Notes: generated by a model not told the origin, from the sequence alone. DNA of 64,000 nucleotides from Flavobacteriaceae bacterium (GCA_028284745.1 JANQRC010000048.1:1-64000), one strand, 5' to 3'; numbered from the stretch's first letter, positions 23,679 to 33,156 are shown. Program-made: numbers and translations.

Positions 23679-26261
23679 ATGAAAAGATCGACCATCTTTT
23701 TTGTGCTTTTTGGTTTTTTGACCATTCATGCGCAAACTTCAACAAACCCCTCATCTCCTCTAAACGTGGGAGTGATCTCTGGGAAAGTAGTAGACAAGGC
23801 GTTACAGCAGCCCATTCCCTATGCTTCTATAGCCATCAAATCGAAAACCGACAATAGCAACATCACTGGTGCCATCACCAAAGAGGATGGTACTTTTGAA
23901 GTAAAAGGCATTCCTGAAGGCGAATCTATCGTAGAAGTGTCGTATATCGGCTATAGGTCATACACGCGCGATCTAAGCATCACTCGCAGAAACCGGAAAC
24001 AAGATCTGGGCACCATCGCCTTAGAAGAAGACGTGGCCGAACTTGAAGGCGTCGAGGTAGTGGCCGAACGCTCGACCATTGAGCAAAAAGTAGACCGCAA
24101 AGTGATCAACGTAGGAAAAGACTTGACCACCTCTGGCCCCACAGCGTCCGACATTATGAACAATCTGCCTTCGGTGAGTGTAGACCAGCAAACGGGAGAC
24201 ATCTCGCTTCGCGGCAATCAGAATGTACAAGTGATGGTAGACGGAAAGCTATCTAACATCCCTGCAGCGCAGCTATTGAGGCAAATTCCTTCTACTGCCA
24301 TCAAAAGCATCGAATTGATCACCAATCCTTCGGCCAAGTACAATCCCGAAGGGATGAGCGGGATCATCAACATCATATTGCACAAGAATGTGAACCTTGG
24401 CTTCAATGGTGACATTAACCTTGGTCTAAACTATGATGACAATGCCAGATTCAATAGTGGCATTAATTTGAACTACCGCAACGGCAAGCTGAACTTCTAT
24501 GGTAATTACAGCAATAACATAGGCAAGAACTTCAATAGAGGAAACGTCTTCAGGGTTGATGACAACTCAGACCAACGCTTCGAATTCATAGACAACAACA
24601 AGTCTCACGTGTATAAGGTAGGCGTCGATCTTTATTTGAATGACAAGAACACGATCTCTGTATTCACCAACCAGAATCTCTTTGATGGGAAGAATGAAGG
24701 GACAACTAGAATCTTTTTCTTCGACAACCCTTCCTTGAACCTAAATCAATTGTTCAATAATACTTTAGACAATATTTCTTCGCAGTATAATTTCAACTAC
24801 AAACTAGACTTTGCAAAAGAAGGTCATAACATAGAACTAGAAACTGATTACAACACCTTTGAGAATGACGAGGATGCTGACTTTAGATTTACTGGGCCTG
24901 CTGCTGGGTTGCCAGGCTCTAACACAGAAGATTACCGAGATCTGATCGGTACCGAGAGAGATCGCCTGACCATAAACTTGGACTATACCAACCCATTGGA
25001 TGACAAGACCAAGTTAGAATTGGGATTGCAGGCGCGTTTGTTCAATTCAGATATTGGAAGGAATTCCACACAGATCGTACCAAACCCTTTCGACCTAACT
25101 GCAGTTGACATCAATACACCAGTGACCGACTTCGACTATAGTAGGGACATCTATTCAGCCTATGCCACTTTGGGCAAGACATTGGGCAAATGGAGTATCC
25201 AAGCGGGTGCTCGTTTTGAAATGGTGGATGTGACCGCTGACACAGAAGAAGTGTATGATGTCGCTGCGGAAGGTCAAGACCTTACCAATATAGACATCGA
25301 CCCGGCCGTGGAAATAACTGCTGATGGGAATAGCGTACTTCGCTCTTTCGAGAATGATTATACACAAGTGTATCCTTCGGCATTTGTCACCTACAGCCCT
25401 TCTGAGAAGAACAGCTATCAGTTTAGCTACAGCCGAAGAGTAGACCGCCCAGGATTGCAACAAGTGAATCCGATCCGTGAGTGGAGCACGCCATTGATCA
25501 CTTCCTTCGGAAATACGTCTTTGGTACCACAATTCACGAATTCACTGGAAGCGAACTACACAAGACGGCTCAACAACAAAGGAAGCATCACGGCAGGTGT
25601 TTTCTATCGTGCCATCGAAGACGAGATCAACAGAGCTGTCTTTATCGACCAGCTAGACCCGACCTTGAATCGCATCATCCTTACGTTTGACAACTTCGAC
25701 AACACGTCGGCATATGGTGTAGAGGTCTCTACAAACTACCGCCCAACAAAATGGTGGAGCATCAACGGAAGCTTTGACCTATTCAGCCAAGAGCAAACGG
25801 GCATTACCGAGACGGCCGATGACATTGATGGCGATGGCATAAGGGACCTGGAGAGTATTGTTCGCGAAGAGCGCGAGGTCACTAACACCGCTTGGAATTT
25901 CCGAATGTTCAACAACTTCTCTGTCACTAAAAAACTATCGCTTTCTGCCTTTGGTTTTTATAGAGGACAGAATCAGGGCATTCAGTTCGAGACCAAACCG
26001 ATGTACTTCGTCAACCTTGGCGCCCGTTATAATTTTGCGCAAGGGAAAGGAACACTCAGCGTGAATTACAATGACATCTTTAACACCATGGAGTTTGGCT
26101 TTGAAGGTGATCGCCCATACAGACAAGAAGGCGAGTTCAACTGGGAGAGTCAGACTGTATTTGTAGGGCTATCGTATCGCTTTGGAAGCGGGAAGTATCG
26201 TGCCAAGTCCAGAAAGCGAAGAGACAACGACGAAAAGCAAGGAAGTGGCGGGATCTTCTAA
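23679..26261 (+). CDS. TonB-dependent-receptor-like outer membrane beta-barrel protein
   Basis: An 860-aa outer membrane protein. Order: signal peptide (1-19, ending IHAQ), a carboxypeptidase-regulatory-like beta domain (about 32-115; ISGKVVDKALQQPIPYASIA), a TonB-receptor plug (about 125-235; SDIMNNLPSVSVDQQTGDIS, IKSIELITNPSAKYNPEGMS) and an OMP_b-brl_3-type barrel to the end. The final barrel strand (VFVGLSYRFG) is followed by a 24-residue basic tail, so the terminal aromatic residue is not at the C-terminus. Ligand unknown: there is no SusD-like partner, so it is not a classical polysaccharide-uptake pair. It stands alone. Confidence 0.9.
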   Translation: MKRSTIFFVLFGFLTIHAQTSTNPSSPLNVGVISGKVVDKALQQPIPYASIAIKSKTDNSNITGAITKEDGTFEVKGIPEGESIVEVSYIGYRSYTRDLSITRRNRKQDLGTIALEEDVAELEGVEVVAERSTIEQKVDRKVINVGKDLTTSGPTASDIMNNLPSVSVDQQTGDISLRGNQNVQVMVDGKLSNIPAAQLLRQIPSTAIKSIELITNPSAKYNPEGMSGIINIILHKNVNLGFNGDINLGLNYDDNARFNSGINLNYRNGKLNFYGNYSNNIGKNFNRGNVFRVDDNSDQRFEFIDNNKSHVYKVGVDLYLNDKNTISVFTNQNLFDGKNEGTTRIFFFDNPSLNLNQLFNNTLDNISSQYNFNYKLDFAKEGHNIELETDYNTFENDEDADFRFTGPAAGLPGSNTEDYRDLIGTERDRLTINLDYTNPLDDKTKLELGLQARLFNSDIGRNSTQIVPNPFDLTAVDINTPVTDFDYSRDIYSAYATLGKTLGKWSIQAGARFEMVDVTADTEEVYDVAAEGQDLTNIDIDPAVEITADGNSVLRSFENDYTQVYPSAFVTYSPSEKNSYQFSYSRRVDRPGLQQVNPIREWSTPLITSFGNTSLVPQFTNSLEANYTRRLNNKGSITAGVFYRAIEDEINRAVFIDQLDPTLNRIILTFDNFDNTSAYGVEVSTNYRPTKWWSINGSFDLFSQEQTGITETADDIDGDGIRDLESIVREEREVTNTAWNFRMFNNFSVTKKLSLSAFGFYRGQNQGIQFETKPMYFVNLGARYNFAQGKGTLSVNYNDIFNTMEFGFEGDRPYRQEGEFNWESQTVFVGLSYRFGSGKYRAKSRKRRDNDEKQGSGGIF

Positions 26262-26326
26262 ACAAAATTGGTCTCTAACTTTAATTAGTTGATGGTTAGT
26301 GTTAATTGTTAGATATCAATGAGAAG

Positions 26327-26355
26327 GCCCGGCTGATCCGATCAAGATGCCGGGC
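26327..26355. terminator. Bidirectional terminator between the barrel gene and fabH
   Basis: gcccggc (26327-26333) pairs with gccgggc (26349-26355) around a 15-base loop, followed by tttcgatctt on the + strand and by T/C-rich sequence on the minus strand. It is placed between two convergent genes. Confidence 0.6.
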
Positions 26356-26378
26356 TTTCGATCTTCATGCAATGCTTT

Positions 26379-27389
26379 CTACCACTTGATAATGGCACTG
26401 GCCCATGTGAAACCACTGCCAAAAGCTGCCAATACGATGGTATCGCCCTCCTTCACCTTGCCTTCTTCCCAGGCTTCCGTCAAAGCGATCGGTATGGAAG
26501 CTGCGGTTGTATTGCCATAACGCATGATGTTGTTATACACTTGGTCATCAGAAAGCCCAAATTTCTTCTGAACAAACTGCGAGATCCTCAAATTAGCCTG
26601 ATGTGGAACCAATAAGTTTATGTCCTCTTTACCCAATTCATTCTGCACGAGGCCTTCCATGATCACCTCGCTAAAGCGAACTACTGCATTCTTGAACACA
26701 AATTGCCCATTCATGTATGGGTAATATGAAGTTTCATTTGGATCGTCGTCTGCAATGATGGCATCTACCCAGCGTCCCGTACTAGGGCCTTCCAACGCCA
26801 GCTCTGCGGCATGTTTTCCTTCGGAATGCAAGTGCGTAGAGAGAATCCCTTTTGTAGGGTCTTCTTCACGAGTCAATACAGCTGCACCAGCACCATCGCC
26901 AAAGATCACAGTAACGCCACGACCGCGTGTGGTCTTGTCTAGGCCACCTGAATGGTTTTCGCTACCGATCACCAATACATTCTTGTACATTCCGGTCTTG
27001 ATAAACTGGTCACCTACCGAAAGTGCATAAATAAAGCCCGAGCATTGGTTACGAACATCCAAAGCACCAATGGTCGGCATATCCAACAGGTCTTGCACAC
27101 GAACGCCTCCGCCAGGGAAGTACATATCAGGGCTTAATGTAGCGAATACTATAAAATCAATATCATCTTTGGTAACACCAGCACGTTCCATAGCAATTTT
27201 AGCAGCTTTGGCACCCATGATGGAGGTAGTGTCCTCGCTAGTTTTTGGGTCTATCCAGCGGCGTTCTCTGATTCCAGTTCGTTCTTGTATCCATTCATCG
27301 CTTGTGTCCATAAGCCTGGTCAGGTCATCATTTGTCACCACATTCTCTGGTACATAGTGGCCCAGACCAGCTATTCTAGAATTATACAT
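26379..27389 (-). CDS. fabH: 3-oxoacyl-ACP synthase III (KAS III)
   Basis: A 336-aa thiolase-fold enzyme that condenses acetyl-CoA (or a branched acyl-CoA primer) with malonyl-ACP to start fatty-acid synthesis. The triad is visible: Cys in VRNQCSGFIYAL (near residue 115), His in LVPHQANLRI and Asn in RYGNTTAASIP. GFGSGFTWASAIIKW-like C-terminus (FGSGFTWASAII) is typical. Unlike the usual arrangement it is not next to plsX or rpmF here, so it may be a second copy or a related KAS III-like enzyme for branched or alkylated products. Confidence 0.9.
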   Translation of the reverse strand: MYNSRIAGLGHYVPENVVTNDDLTRLMDTSDEWIQERTGIRERRWIDPKTSEDTTSIMGAKAAKIAMERAGVTKDDIDFIVFATLSPDMYFPGGGVRVQDLLDMPTIGALDVRNQCSGFIYALSVGDQFIKTGMYKNVLVIGSENHSGGLDKTTRGRGVTVIFGDGAGAAVLTREEDPTKGILSTHLHSEGKHAAELALEGPSTGRWVDAIIADDDPNETSYYPYMNGQFVFKNAVVRFSEVIMEGLVQNELGKEDINLLVPHQANLRISQFVQKKFGLSDDQVYNNIMRYGNTTAASIPIALTEAWEEGKVKEGDTIVLAAFGSGFTWASAIIKW

Positions 27390-27574
27390 AGATCATTAAT
27401 TTTTCAATAAAGCATTTCGCAAGGTAGCCAAAGTTGCCAAATCCGTAAAAAAAGACGACTTCTATTTATATGCACGCATAACAAAAGCCAACAACTAATT
27501 GTGCAAGGCCACAGGTCATTCAAGAGATGAGGGGGGCGATCATTAAAACCGGAAGAGCCTAGTGGGTCTCGATC

Positions 27575-27690
27575 ATCGGGTAAAAAGTGAAGAGCGCCCA
27601 AGTGGGGCGCTCTTCAAACAACCTAACCAATAAATAAACAAACCAATTAAGGAATTCTCTTTTTCATAGCAATCTTAATTGCTTGCACCA
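27575..27690 (-). ncRNA. Candidate small RNA between fabH and htpG
   Basis: On the minus strand a two-box promoter (TTTG at 27717-27720, 20-base spacer, TATTTTTG at 27689-27696) would start transcription at about 27682-27685. The transcript begins with a perfect hairpin (agcaat/attgct, 27668-27683), then an ATG reading M-K-K-R-I-P-stop (27647-27667), then an AT-rich single-stranded stretch with the repeated words ttggttt/ttggtta, and ends in a GC-rich terminator stem at 27589-27615 followed by ttttt. Predicted length about 105-110 nt. No gene on the minus strand upstream could need the terminator, which is why a free RNA is proposed. The Bacteroidota Flavo-1 RNA motif is a possible match by size and setting, unverified. 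Confidence 0.5.
27589..27615 (-). terminator. GC-rich terminator of the small-RNA candidate
   Basis: gaagagcgccc (27589-27599) pairs perfectly with gggcgctcttc (27605-27615). On the minus strand the stem is followed by actttttaccc. On the + strand no T-run follows. Confidence 0.75.
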
Positions 27691-27720
27691 AAAATATAAA
27701 ACGTTTAACTTATTCACAAA
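27689..27720 (-). promoter_or_regulatory. Two-box promoter pointing into the fabH-htpG gap
   Basis: On the minus strand TTTG (27717-27720), 20 bases, then TATTTTTG (27689-27696), both boxes exact for the Bacteroidota consensus. It points away from htpG and towards the hairpin/terminator pair. Confidence 0.65.
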
Positions 27721-27861
27721 ATAATTAAACAAAAAAGAATGTTAAAACTATTTCGATCAGAATGAAAGTCAAAAAATGCCATCTTGTCACTCTCTGAACA
27801 AATGGTATTTTTTTTGAAAAACACTACTTGTTAATCGTTAAAAAAACTAAAACCTTACATA

Positions 27862-29736
27862 ATGGCAACTGGCAACATCAATGTTTCTGTCGAAAATATC
27901 TTTCCGCTGATCAAAAAGTTCTTATACAGCGATCATGAGATCTTTTTGCGTGAGCTCATCTCTAACGCAACTGACGCAACACTCAAGTTAAAACACCTTA
28001 TCAATATTGGGGAGGCCAAGGTTGAATATGGAGACCCGATCATAGAAGTGAAGGTTGACAAGGAAGGCAGCAAACTTCACATCACTGACCAAGGCATCGG
28101 GATGACCGCCGAAGAAGTACAGAAGTACATCAATGAAGTGGCCTTCTCCGGTGCTGAAGAATTCCTGGACAAATACAAAGACAAGGTCGAAGACGCCGGT
28201 ATCATCGGTCATTTTGGCCTGGGCTTCTACTCTGCCTTTATGGTAGCAAACAAGGTAGAGATCATCACCAAGTCATATAAGGACGAGCCTGCCGCACATT
28301 GGACCTGTGACGGTTCGCCTGAGTACACGCTGGATGCGCATGACAAGACAGACCGTGGCACCGAGATCATCCTGCACATTGCTGAAGACGAAAAAGAGTT
28401 CTTGGAAGAGCCTCGCATCAGTGAACTGCTGACCAAGTACAACAAATTCATGCCTATTCCCATAAAGTTTGGAACTCGTGAAGAGGCCAATACAGCAGGC
28501 AAAGGTGATGACAAAAAGGAAGAGAAGATAACCATTGACAACATCATCAACAACCCCACGCCTGCTTGGACAAAAAAACCCGCCGACCTCGAAGAAGAAG
28601 ACTATAAGAATTTCTATCGCGAGTTGTACCCGATGCAGTTCGAGGAACCGCTGTTCAGCATTCACCTGAATGTAGATTATCCCTTCAACCTAACGGGGGT
28701 CCTATACTTCCCGAAGTTGACCAACGACCTCAACATACAGAAAGACCGTATTCAGTTGTATCAGAACCAAGTATTTGTGACTGACAATGTGGAAGGCATT
28801 GTACCCGAATTCTTGACCATGCTTCGCGGGGTGATCGATTCACCAGACATCCCATTGAACGTTTCACGAAGCTACCTACAAGCAGATCGCGCCGTGAAAC
28901 AGATCAGCAGTTACATCACCCGAAAGGTTGCCGACAAGCTCAATTCACGTTTCAAGAACGATCGCGAGGACTTCGAGCAGAAGTGGGACGACATCAAGGT
29001 GGTCATCGAATACGGAATGCTTTCGGAAGAGAAATTCTTTGAGAAGGCAGAGAAGTTCGCCTTGTACCCCACAGTAGATGGGAATTACCTCACTTTTGAA
29101 GAACTGCAGGAAAAAGTGAAAGACCTTCAAACCGACAAGGATGACAAACTTGTGATGCTCTATGCTTCTAACAAAGAAGAGCAACATGCCTACATCGAGG
29201 CTGCCAAAGAAAAAGGTTATGAAGTGCTATTGTTGGACTCGCCTATCGTTTCGCACCTGATCCAAAAGATAGAGGCCACCAAAGAGAACATCACCTTTGC
29301 ACGTGTGGATGCAGACCACATCGACAATCTGATCAAGAAGGACGAAGAGCAACTCTCAAAACTTTCTGATGAAGAAAAGGACAGCCTAAAAACGCTATTG
29401 AGCGAGACCGTCCCACAAGACAAGTTCTCCGTGCAGCTGGAAGCCATGAGCAGCGATGCATCGCCTTTTATGATCACCCAGCCCGAGTTTATGCGTCGTA
29501 TGAAAGAAATGCAACAATCTGGCGGCGGCGGTATGTTTGGCCACATGCCAGAGATGTACAACCTGGTCGTAAATACCAATCACGAGCTGGTGGGGCAGAT
29601 CCTGAACACCAAGACCCGAAAGAAGCAAGAGCGTCTGATCAGACAATCATTAGACTTGGCACGGCTCTCTCAAGGTTTATTGAAGGGTGAAGAGCTCACC
29701 TCGTTCATCAAGAGAAGCTATGATATGATCAAATAG
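27862..29736 (+). CDS. htpG: Molecular chaperone HtpG (Hsp90)
   Basis: A 624-aa bacterial Hsp90. The N-terminal GHKL ATPase domain has IFLRELISNATDATLK (the Asn of the Bergerat fold), ITDQGIGMTAEEV and IIGHFGLGFYSAFMVA; the middle domain has DIPLNVSRSYLQAD with the catalytic-loop Arg; the C-terminal dimerisation domain is present. A low-complexity, charged insertion (about 207-230) lies between the N and middle domains, as in eukaryotic-like charged linkers but short. It stands as a single gene with its own downstream terminator. Confidence 0.97.
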   Translation: MATGNINVSVENIFPLIKKFLYSDHEIFLRELISNATDATLKLKHLINIGEAKVEYGDPIIEVKVDKEGSKLHITDQGIGMTAEEVQKYINEVAFSGAEEFLDKYKDKVEDAGIIGHFGLGFYSAFMVANKVEIITKSYKDEPAAHWTCDGSPEYTLDAHDKTDRGTEIILHIAEDEKEFLEEPRISELLTKYNKFMPIPIKFGTREEANTAGKGDDKKEEKITIDNIINNPTPAWTKKPADLEEEDYKNFYRELYPMQFEEPLFSIHLNVDYPFNLTGVLYFPKLTNDLNIQKDRIQLYQNQVFVTDNVEGIVPEFLTMLRGVIDSPDIPLNVSRSYLQADRAVKQISSYITRKVADKLNSRFKNDREDFEQKWDDIKVVIEYGMLSEEKFFEKAEKFALYPTVDGNYLTFEELQEKVKDLQTDKDDKLVMLYASNKEEQHAYIEAAKEKGYEVLLLDSPIVSHLIQKIEATKENITFARVDADHIDNLIKKDEEQLSKLSDEEKDSLKTLLSETVPQDKFSVQLEAMSSDASPFMITQPEFMRRMKEMQQSGGGGMFGHMPEMYNLVVNTNHELVGQILNTKTRKKQERLIRQSLDLARLSQGLLKGEELTSFIKRSYDMIK

Positions 29737-29773
29737 ATTCATAGAAGTCAGAACGCTTCGCCTTTGGATGTTA

Positions 29774-29806
29774 GAAACCGCTTGGAGAAATCTGAGGCGG
29801 TTTTCT
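29774..29806 (+). terminator. Terminator after htpG
   Basis: aaaccgc (29775-29781) pairs with gcggttt (29797-29803), extended by two weaker pairs, and is followed by T-rich ctttta. It lies 38 bases after the htpG stop. Confidence 0.75.
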
Positions 29807-29842
29807 TTTATTGTGAATTGAAAGCGTCGTATCTTCATAAGT

Positions 29843-30478
29843 ATGAAGATCATCGCTACCAACATCGCCAGGCCTCGAACCATTCTCTGGAATGGAAAGG
29901 AAGAGGTCACAGGCATATACAAAGAACCGGTCTCAACACCGATCCATCTCGGAAAGGAACATGTACGCAACGACGAAGTCTCTGACCTCAGCGTACATGG
30001 CGGCTCGTACAAGGCATGCTATCTTTTTGCTTCTGGCCATTATTCTTATTGGAAGAAACGATATCCGCACTTGCAATGGAATTGGGGAATGTTTGGAGAA
30101 AACCTTACAGTAGAAGAACTAGATGAACGTGAACTGCTCATCGGCAGCACCTATAGAATTGGAACTGCCTTGGCAAGGGTATCCGAGCCAAGGCAGCCCT
30201 GTTATAAACTGGGGATAAAATTCGGCACTCAAGAAGTATTGAGACATTTTATAGCCCATGGACATCCAGGTACCTACGTAAGCATCCTAGAGGAAGGAAA
30301 CGTCCATGTTGACGATGATATGCGCCTTGTTGATGAAAACAAAGGAGCCATTACCATTTTTGACTACTATCAATTGCTATATGCCAAAGAAAAGGACCAA
30401 GAACATCTTCGTTTGGCCATAACGAATGAGGCCATTCGCCCCGAAAAGCGTGAGCGCCTCAAGCGTTTTCTAAAGTAA
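29843..30478 (+). CDS. MOSC domain protein
   Basis: A 211-aa protein of the YiiM-like MOSC family. VSDLSVHGGSYKACYLFASG and MFGENLTVEELDERELLIGS are the conserved segments, and SEPRQPCYKLGIKFG carries the family Cys thought to handle sulfur or molybdenum cofactor. Such proteins bind molybdopterin-type cofactor and in some bacteria detoxify N-hydroxylated compounds. A short C-terminal helical region follows. It is preceded by the htpG terminator, so it is separately transcribed. Confidence 0.9.
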   Translation: MKIIATNIARPRTILWNGKEEVTGIYKEPVSTPIHLGKEHVRNDEVSDLSVHGGSYKACYLFASGHYSYWKKRYPHLQWNWGMFGENLTVEELDERELLIGSTYRIGTALARVSEPRQPCYKLGIKFGTQEVLRHFIAHGHPGTYVSILEEGNVHVDDDMRLVDENKGAITIFDYYQLLYAKEKDQEHLRLAITNEAIRPEKRERLKRFLK

Positions 30479-30553
30479 AGGGCATGACAGAACTTTTTGA
30501 ATAGTTAACAATGACCAGACCAACTCTTCGCACTTCGGCAAGCAATTCAAAGA

Positions 30554-31222
30554 ATGTACAGGGAAGACGCCTACGCAATACAGAGATCAATTCAAGCAAA
30601 TCATCAAAAGGTGAGTGAGAAGCCAGCCATCTTTGAAGAACCCATTCGCTTACCTATGGAGGATGCAGATGTCATCCACATTTCCAGGTTCTTTCAAAAA
30701 GCAGCAGCAGACCATTATTTCCAAACACTGCTGAAGGAAACATCTTGGCAACAAGACCATATCAAGATATTTGGCAAAACATACCCACAACCTCGATTAA
30801 CAGCATTGTACGGAGAAGCTGGCAAGCCATACTCTTATTCGAACATTACAATGCATCCGCTTCCGTTCACAAAGACTTTAGAGGACATTAAAAAACGTGC
30901 AGAAACAGTTTCTGCAAAGCAATTCACCTCCGTGTTGTTGAACCTATATCGAGATGGTAAAGACAGCAACGGGTGGCATTCCGATGATGAAAAAGAACTA
31001 GGCATCGACCCCATGATTGCTTCTGTAAGTTTTGGTGAAGCCCGTTCTTTCCACTTTAGACACAAGAAGGGCAAAAGACCAAAACAAAAGCTGCTTCTAG
31101 AACATGGAAGCCTTTTGCTCATGAAAGGCACTACGCAACATCATTGGCAACATCAGATCCCAAAGACTGCCAGAAAGGTAGGCCCAAGGATCAATCTAAC
31201 GTTCCGTACCATCAAAGGTTAG
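30554..31222 (+). CDS. AlkB-like 2-oxoglutarate/Fe(II) dioxygenase
   Basis: A 222-aa oxygenase related to AlkB, which removes alkyl groups from DNA or RNA bases. YRDGKDSNGWHSDDEKELG holds the iron-binding HxD pair, HHWQHQIPKTARKVGPRINL the distal His and the 2-oxoglutarate-binding Arg, and PRLTALYGEAG the nucleotide-recognition lid region. Family members of this short type usually start a little further in; a GTG at 30611 (protein VSEKPAIFEE...) is an alternative start. The gene overlaps the 3' end of the convergent S1/P1 nuclease gene by 4 bases. Confidence 0.88.
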   Translation: MYREDAYAIQRSIQANHQKVSEKPAIFEEPIRLPMEDADVIHISRFFQKAAADHYFQTLLKETSWQQDHIKIFGKTYPQPRLTALYGEAGKPYSYSNITMHPLPFTKTLEDIKKRAETVSAKQFTSVLLNLYRDGKDSNGWHSDDEKELGIDPMIASVSFGEARSFHFRHKKGKRPKQKLLLEHGSLLLMKGTTQHHWQHQIPKTARKVGPRINLTFRTIKG

Positions 31223-32013
31223 CCAAAGATGTCATTTAAAACATGTGCCAAGCGAAGACCACCTTTCAGTAGTTGTTGACGAATGACGGGCAAATTCTCT
31301 ATGATGTAATCGTATTTCAATTGTTGTCCTTTTTCCACACCTTCATAGATTTCCTCGCACAAAGCACGAGATTCGTATGCCCAGTCTAGCGGAGTGCCGC
31401 GAACCATTTGCTTTTCTTGAGACCTATCTATATGTGGCAGGTTCTTAGCAAGTTCGGAGTAACTCATTCCATAACTGCGGATCATCTTGGTGTCCCACAT
31501 ACTGTGCAGGTTGGTACCTTCATCATACCAGCGTACTTGAAAGTCATTGCCGCCGCGATCTTCAGCAATACCGATGTGCAAAGGCTGGTGCAGGTCGCCT
31601 ATGAGATGTATGAGTATTTTCAGGTGAAACACCTTCTCGCCGGTTGGCGTCTGCTCGTCTTTTAATTTCCCTATGGAGTTGCCGATCGCCCAGATAATAT
31701 CGCCTTTCGGGTTTTTGGGGGTGTCCTCGTAGCGTTCTCCGAGGGGAAAGTTCACATAATGCCATGGCGAATATTTCCAGTACAAACTATCACCTTTCAC
31801 CTCATCGGCAAAAGTCGAGGTGAAAGCCAAGCCTTCGTGATCCAATAGCTTTTCGATGCTTTTCCGCGCTTTTTTGCTTAGATGTTGCTGGGCAACTTCA
31901 CCAATCACCCTGTGACCCGTTTTCCCCCAGAGAACAGTTTCAGGTTCTTTAGCAAACACCGTAAGGACAACTCCCAATAGAAACAGAACAAAGAAGCTTT
32001 TTTTCATCATCAT
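31219..32013 (-). CDS. S1/P1-type nuclease (secreted)
   Basis: A 264-aa exported zinc nuclease of the S1/P1 family. After the signal peptide the mature protein should begin near WGKTGHRVIGEVA, whose Trp binds zinc through the backbone. Further ligand motifs are HYVNFPLG, LIHLIGDLHQPLHIG, GGNDFQV and LHSMWD. It degrades single-stranded nucleic acids and removes 3' phosphates, probably for nutrient recovery in the periplasm or outside. The double Met-Met-Met start leaves the exact N-terminus uncertain by two residues. Confidence 0.92.
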   Translation of the reverse strand: MMMKKSFFVLFLLGVVLTVFAKEPETVLWGKTGHRVIGEVAQQHLSKKARKSIEKLLDHEGLAFTSTFADEVKGDSLYWKYSPWHYVNFPLGERYEDTPKNPKGDIIWAIGNSIGKLKDEQTPTGEKVFHLKILIHLIGDLHQPLHIGIAEDRGGNDFQVRWYDEGTNLHSMWDTKMIRSYGMSYSELAKNLPHIDRSQEKQMVRGTPLDWAYESRALCEEIYEGVEKGQQLKYDYIIENLPVIRQQLLKGGLRLAHVLNDIFG

Positions 32014-32125
32014 ACTTTTTCCAAAAATAACTCACTTAGCATTAAAAAAGGTAATAATTATATATAGAATTAAAAATTATTTGATATATTTATAATATCA
32101 TTTTAATATCAAACGGTACATTATT

Positions 32126-32977
32126 ATGGAAAAGGTCATTAAACCCAACAACGGCTACTTGATGCTCATTGTATACTTTTTGCTTTTGGCAGCAGGGATC
32201 TTAGGTCTCATCAGCCTCAAAAATACATGGTCTATCGTGCTGATCATACTTTCCTTCTTCATCCTTCCTGGCTTCTTCCTCGTAAATCCAAACCAGTCCC
32301 GGGTATTGCTACTCTTCGGAAAGTATATCGGCACAGTGAAGAACAACGGCTTCTATTGGGCCAACCCTTTTTATACAAAGAGAAAGATCTCGTTACGCGC
32401 CAGCAACTTTGATAGCGAACGGCTTAAAGTAAACGACAAGCTGGGCAACCCGATCATGATCAGTACGATCTTGGTGTGGCGCGTGTTAGACACCTACAAG
32501 GCTGCCTTCGATGTAGACGACCACAAGAACTTTGTAAGGGTTCAAGCTGATGCTGCTGTACGAAAGTTGGCCAGCATGTACCCTTACGACAATTTTGCAG
32601 ACGAAGGTGTGAAAGAAGACATTACCTTGCGTTCTAGCCTCAATGAGGTGAGTGAAGCGCTAGAAAAAGAGATCCAAGAGCGTCTCAGCATGGCCGGAAT
32701 CGAAGTACTAGAAGCCAGAATTGGCTATCTTGCTTACGCTCAAGAAATCGCCAACGCTATGCTAAAGCGCCAGCAGGCTACAGCCATTGTGGCTGCCAGG
32801 CACAAAATCGTTGAAGGCGCCGTAAGCATGGTAGAAATGGCATTGGATGAGCTTAGTAAGAACGAAATAGTTGATCTGGACGAAGAACGAAAGGCCAACA
32901 TGGTGAGCAATCTGATGGTGGTCTTGTGTTCTGACAAAGACACCGCTCCTGTGGTCAATGCGGGAACATTAACATAA
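32126..32977 (+). CDS. SPFH/Band 7 domain membrane protein
   Basis: A 283-aa stomatin/flotillin-like protein. It starts with two hydrophobic segments (about residues 12-30 and 35-50) that anchor it, followed by the Band 7/PHB domain (about 55-230), with [20 protein letters not shown] and [20 protein letters not shown], and ends in a helical part. Such proteins form ring-like oligomers in membrane microdomains. It is followed 5 bases later by a 57-aa protein with a ribbon-helix-helix-like pattern, a recurrent pair in Bacteroidota. Confidence 0.9.
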   Translation: MEKVIKPNNGYLMLIVYFLLLAAGILGLISLKNTWSIVLIILSFFILPGFFLVNPNQSRVLLLFGKYIGTVKNNGFYWANPFYTKRKISLRASNFDSERLKVNDKLGNPIMISTILVWRVLDTYKAAFDVDDHKNFVRVQADAAVRKLASMYPYDNFADEGVKEDITLRSSLNEVSEALEKEIQERLSMAGIEVLEARIGYLAYAQEIANAMLKRQQATAIVAARHKIVEGAVSMVEMALDELSKNEIVDLDEERKANMVSNLMVVLCSDKDTAPVVNAGTLT

Positions 32978-32982
32978 TTTCC

Positions 32983-33156
32983 ATGGCCAAGAAAAAGGCT
33001 TTTGCATTACGTATCAATGAAGAAACCCTCAAAGCCATAGAACGATGGGCTGCAGACGAGTTTCGAAGCACCAATGGCCAAATCGAGTGGATGCTTATGC
33101 AAAGTTTGAGACAGGCCAAACGTCTTCCCAAACGAAAAGACGACCCTGATGAATGA
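32983..33156 (+). CDS. Small Arc/ribbon-helix-helix-like protein
   Basis: A 57-aa basic protein beginning [20 protein letters not shown] and ending [11 protein letters not shown]. It was found by direct translation. The pattern of a short beta strand (FALRI) followed by two helices ([30 protein letters not shown]) is that of Arc-type DNA-binding proteins, but the conserved use here is next to SPFH proteins. It is in the same operon (5-base gap), so it may regulate or bind the SPFH protein. Its function is unknown. Confidence 0.85.
   Translation: MAKKKAFALRINEETLKAIERWAADEFRSTNGQIEWMLMQSLRQAKRLPKRKDDPDE

Larger units (their letters stand above)
27390..27861. other. Intergenic region with a small-RNA candidate
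   Basis: 472 bases between the divergent fabH and htpG. It contains the minus-strand transcript candidate at 27575-27690 (separate entry), the upstream regions of both genes, and AT-rich sequence before htpG. No ordinary gene is seen. Confidence 0.6.
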
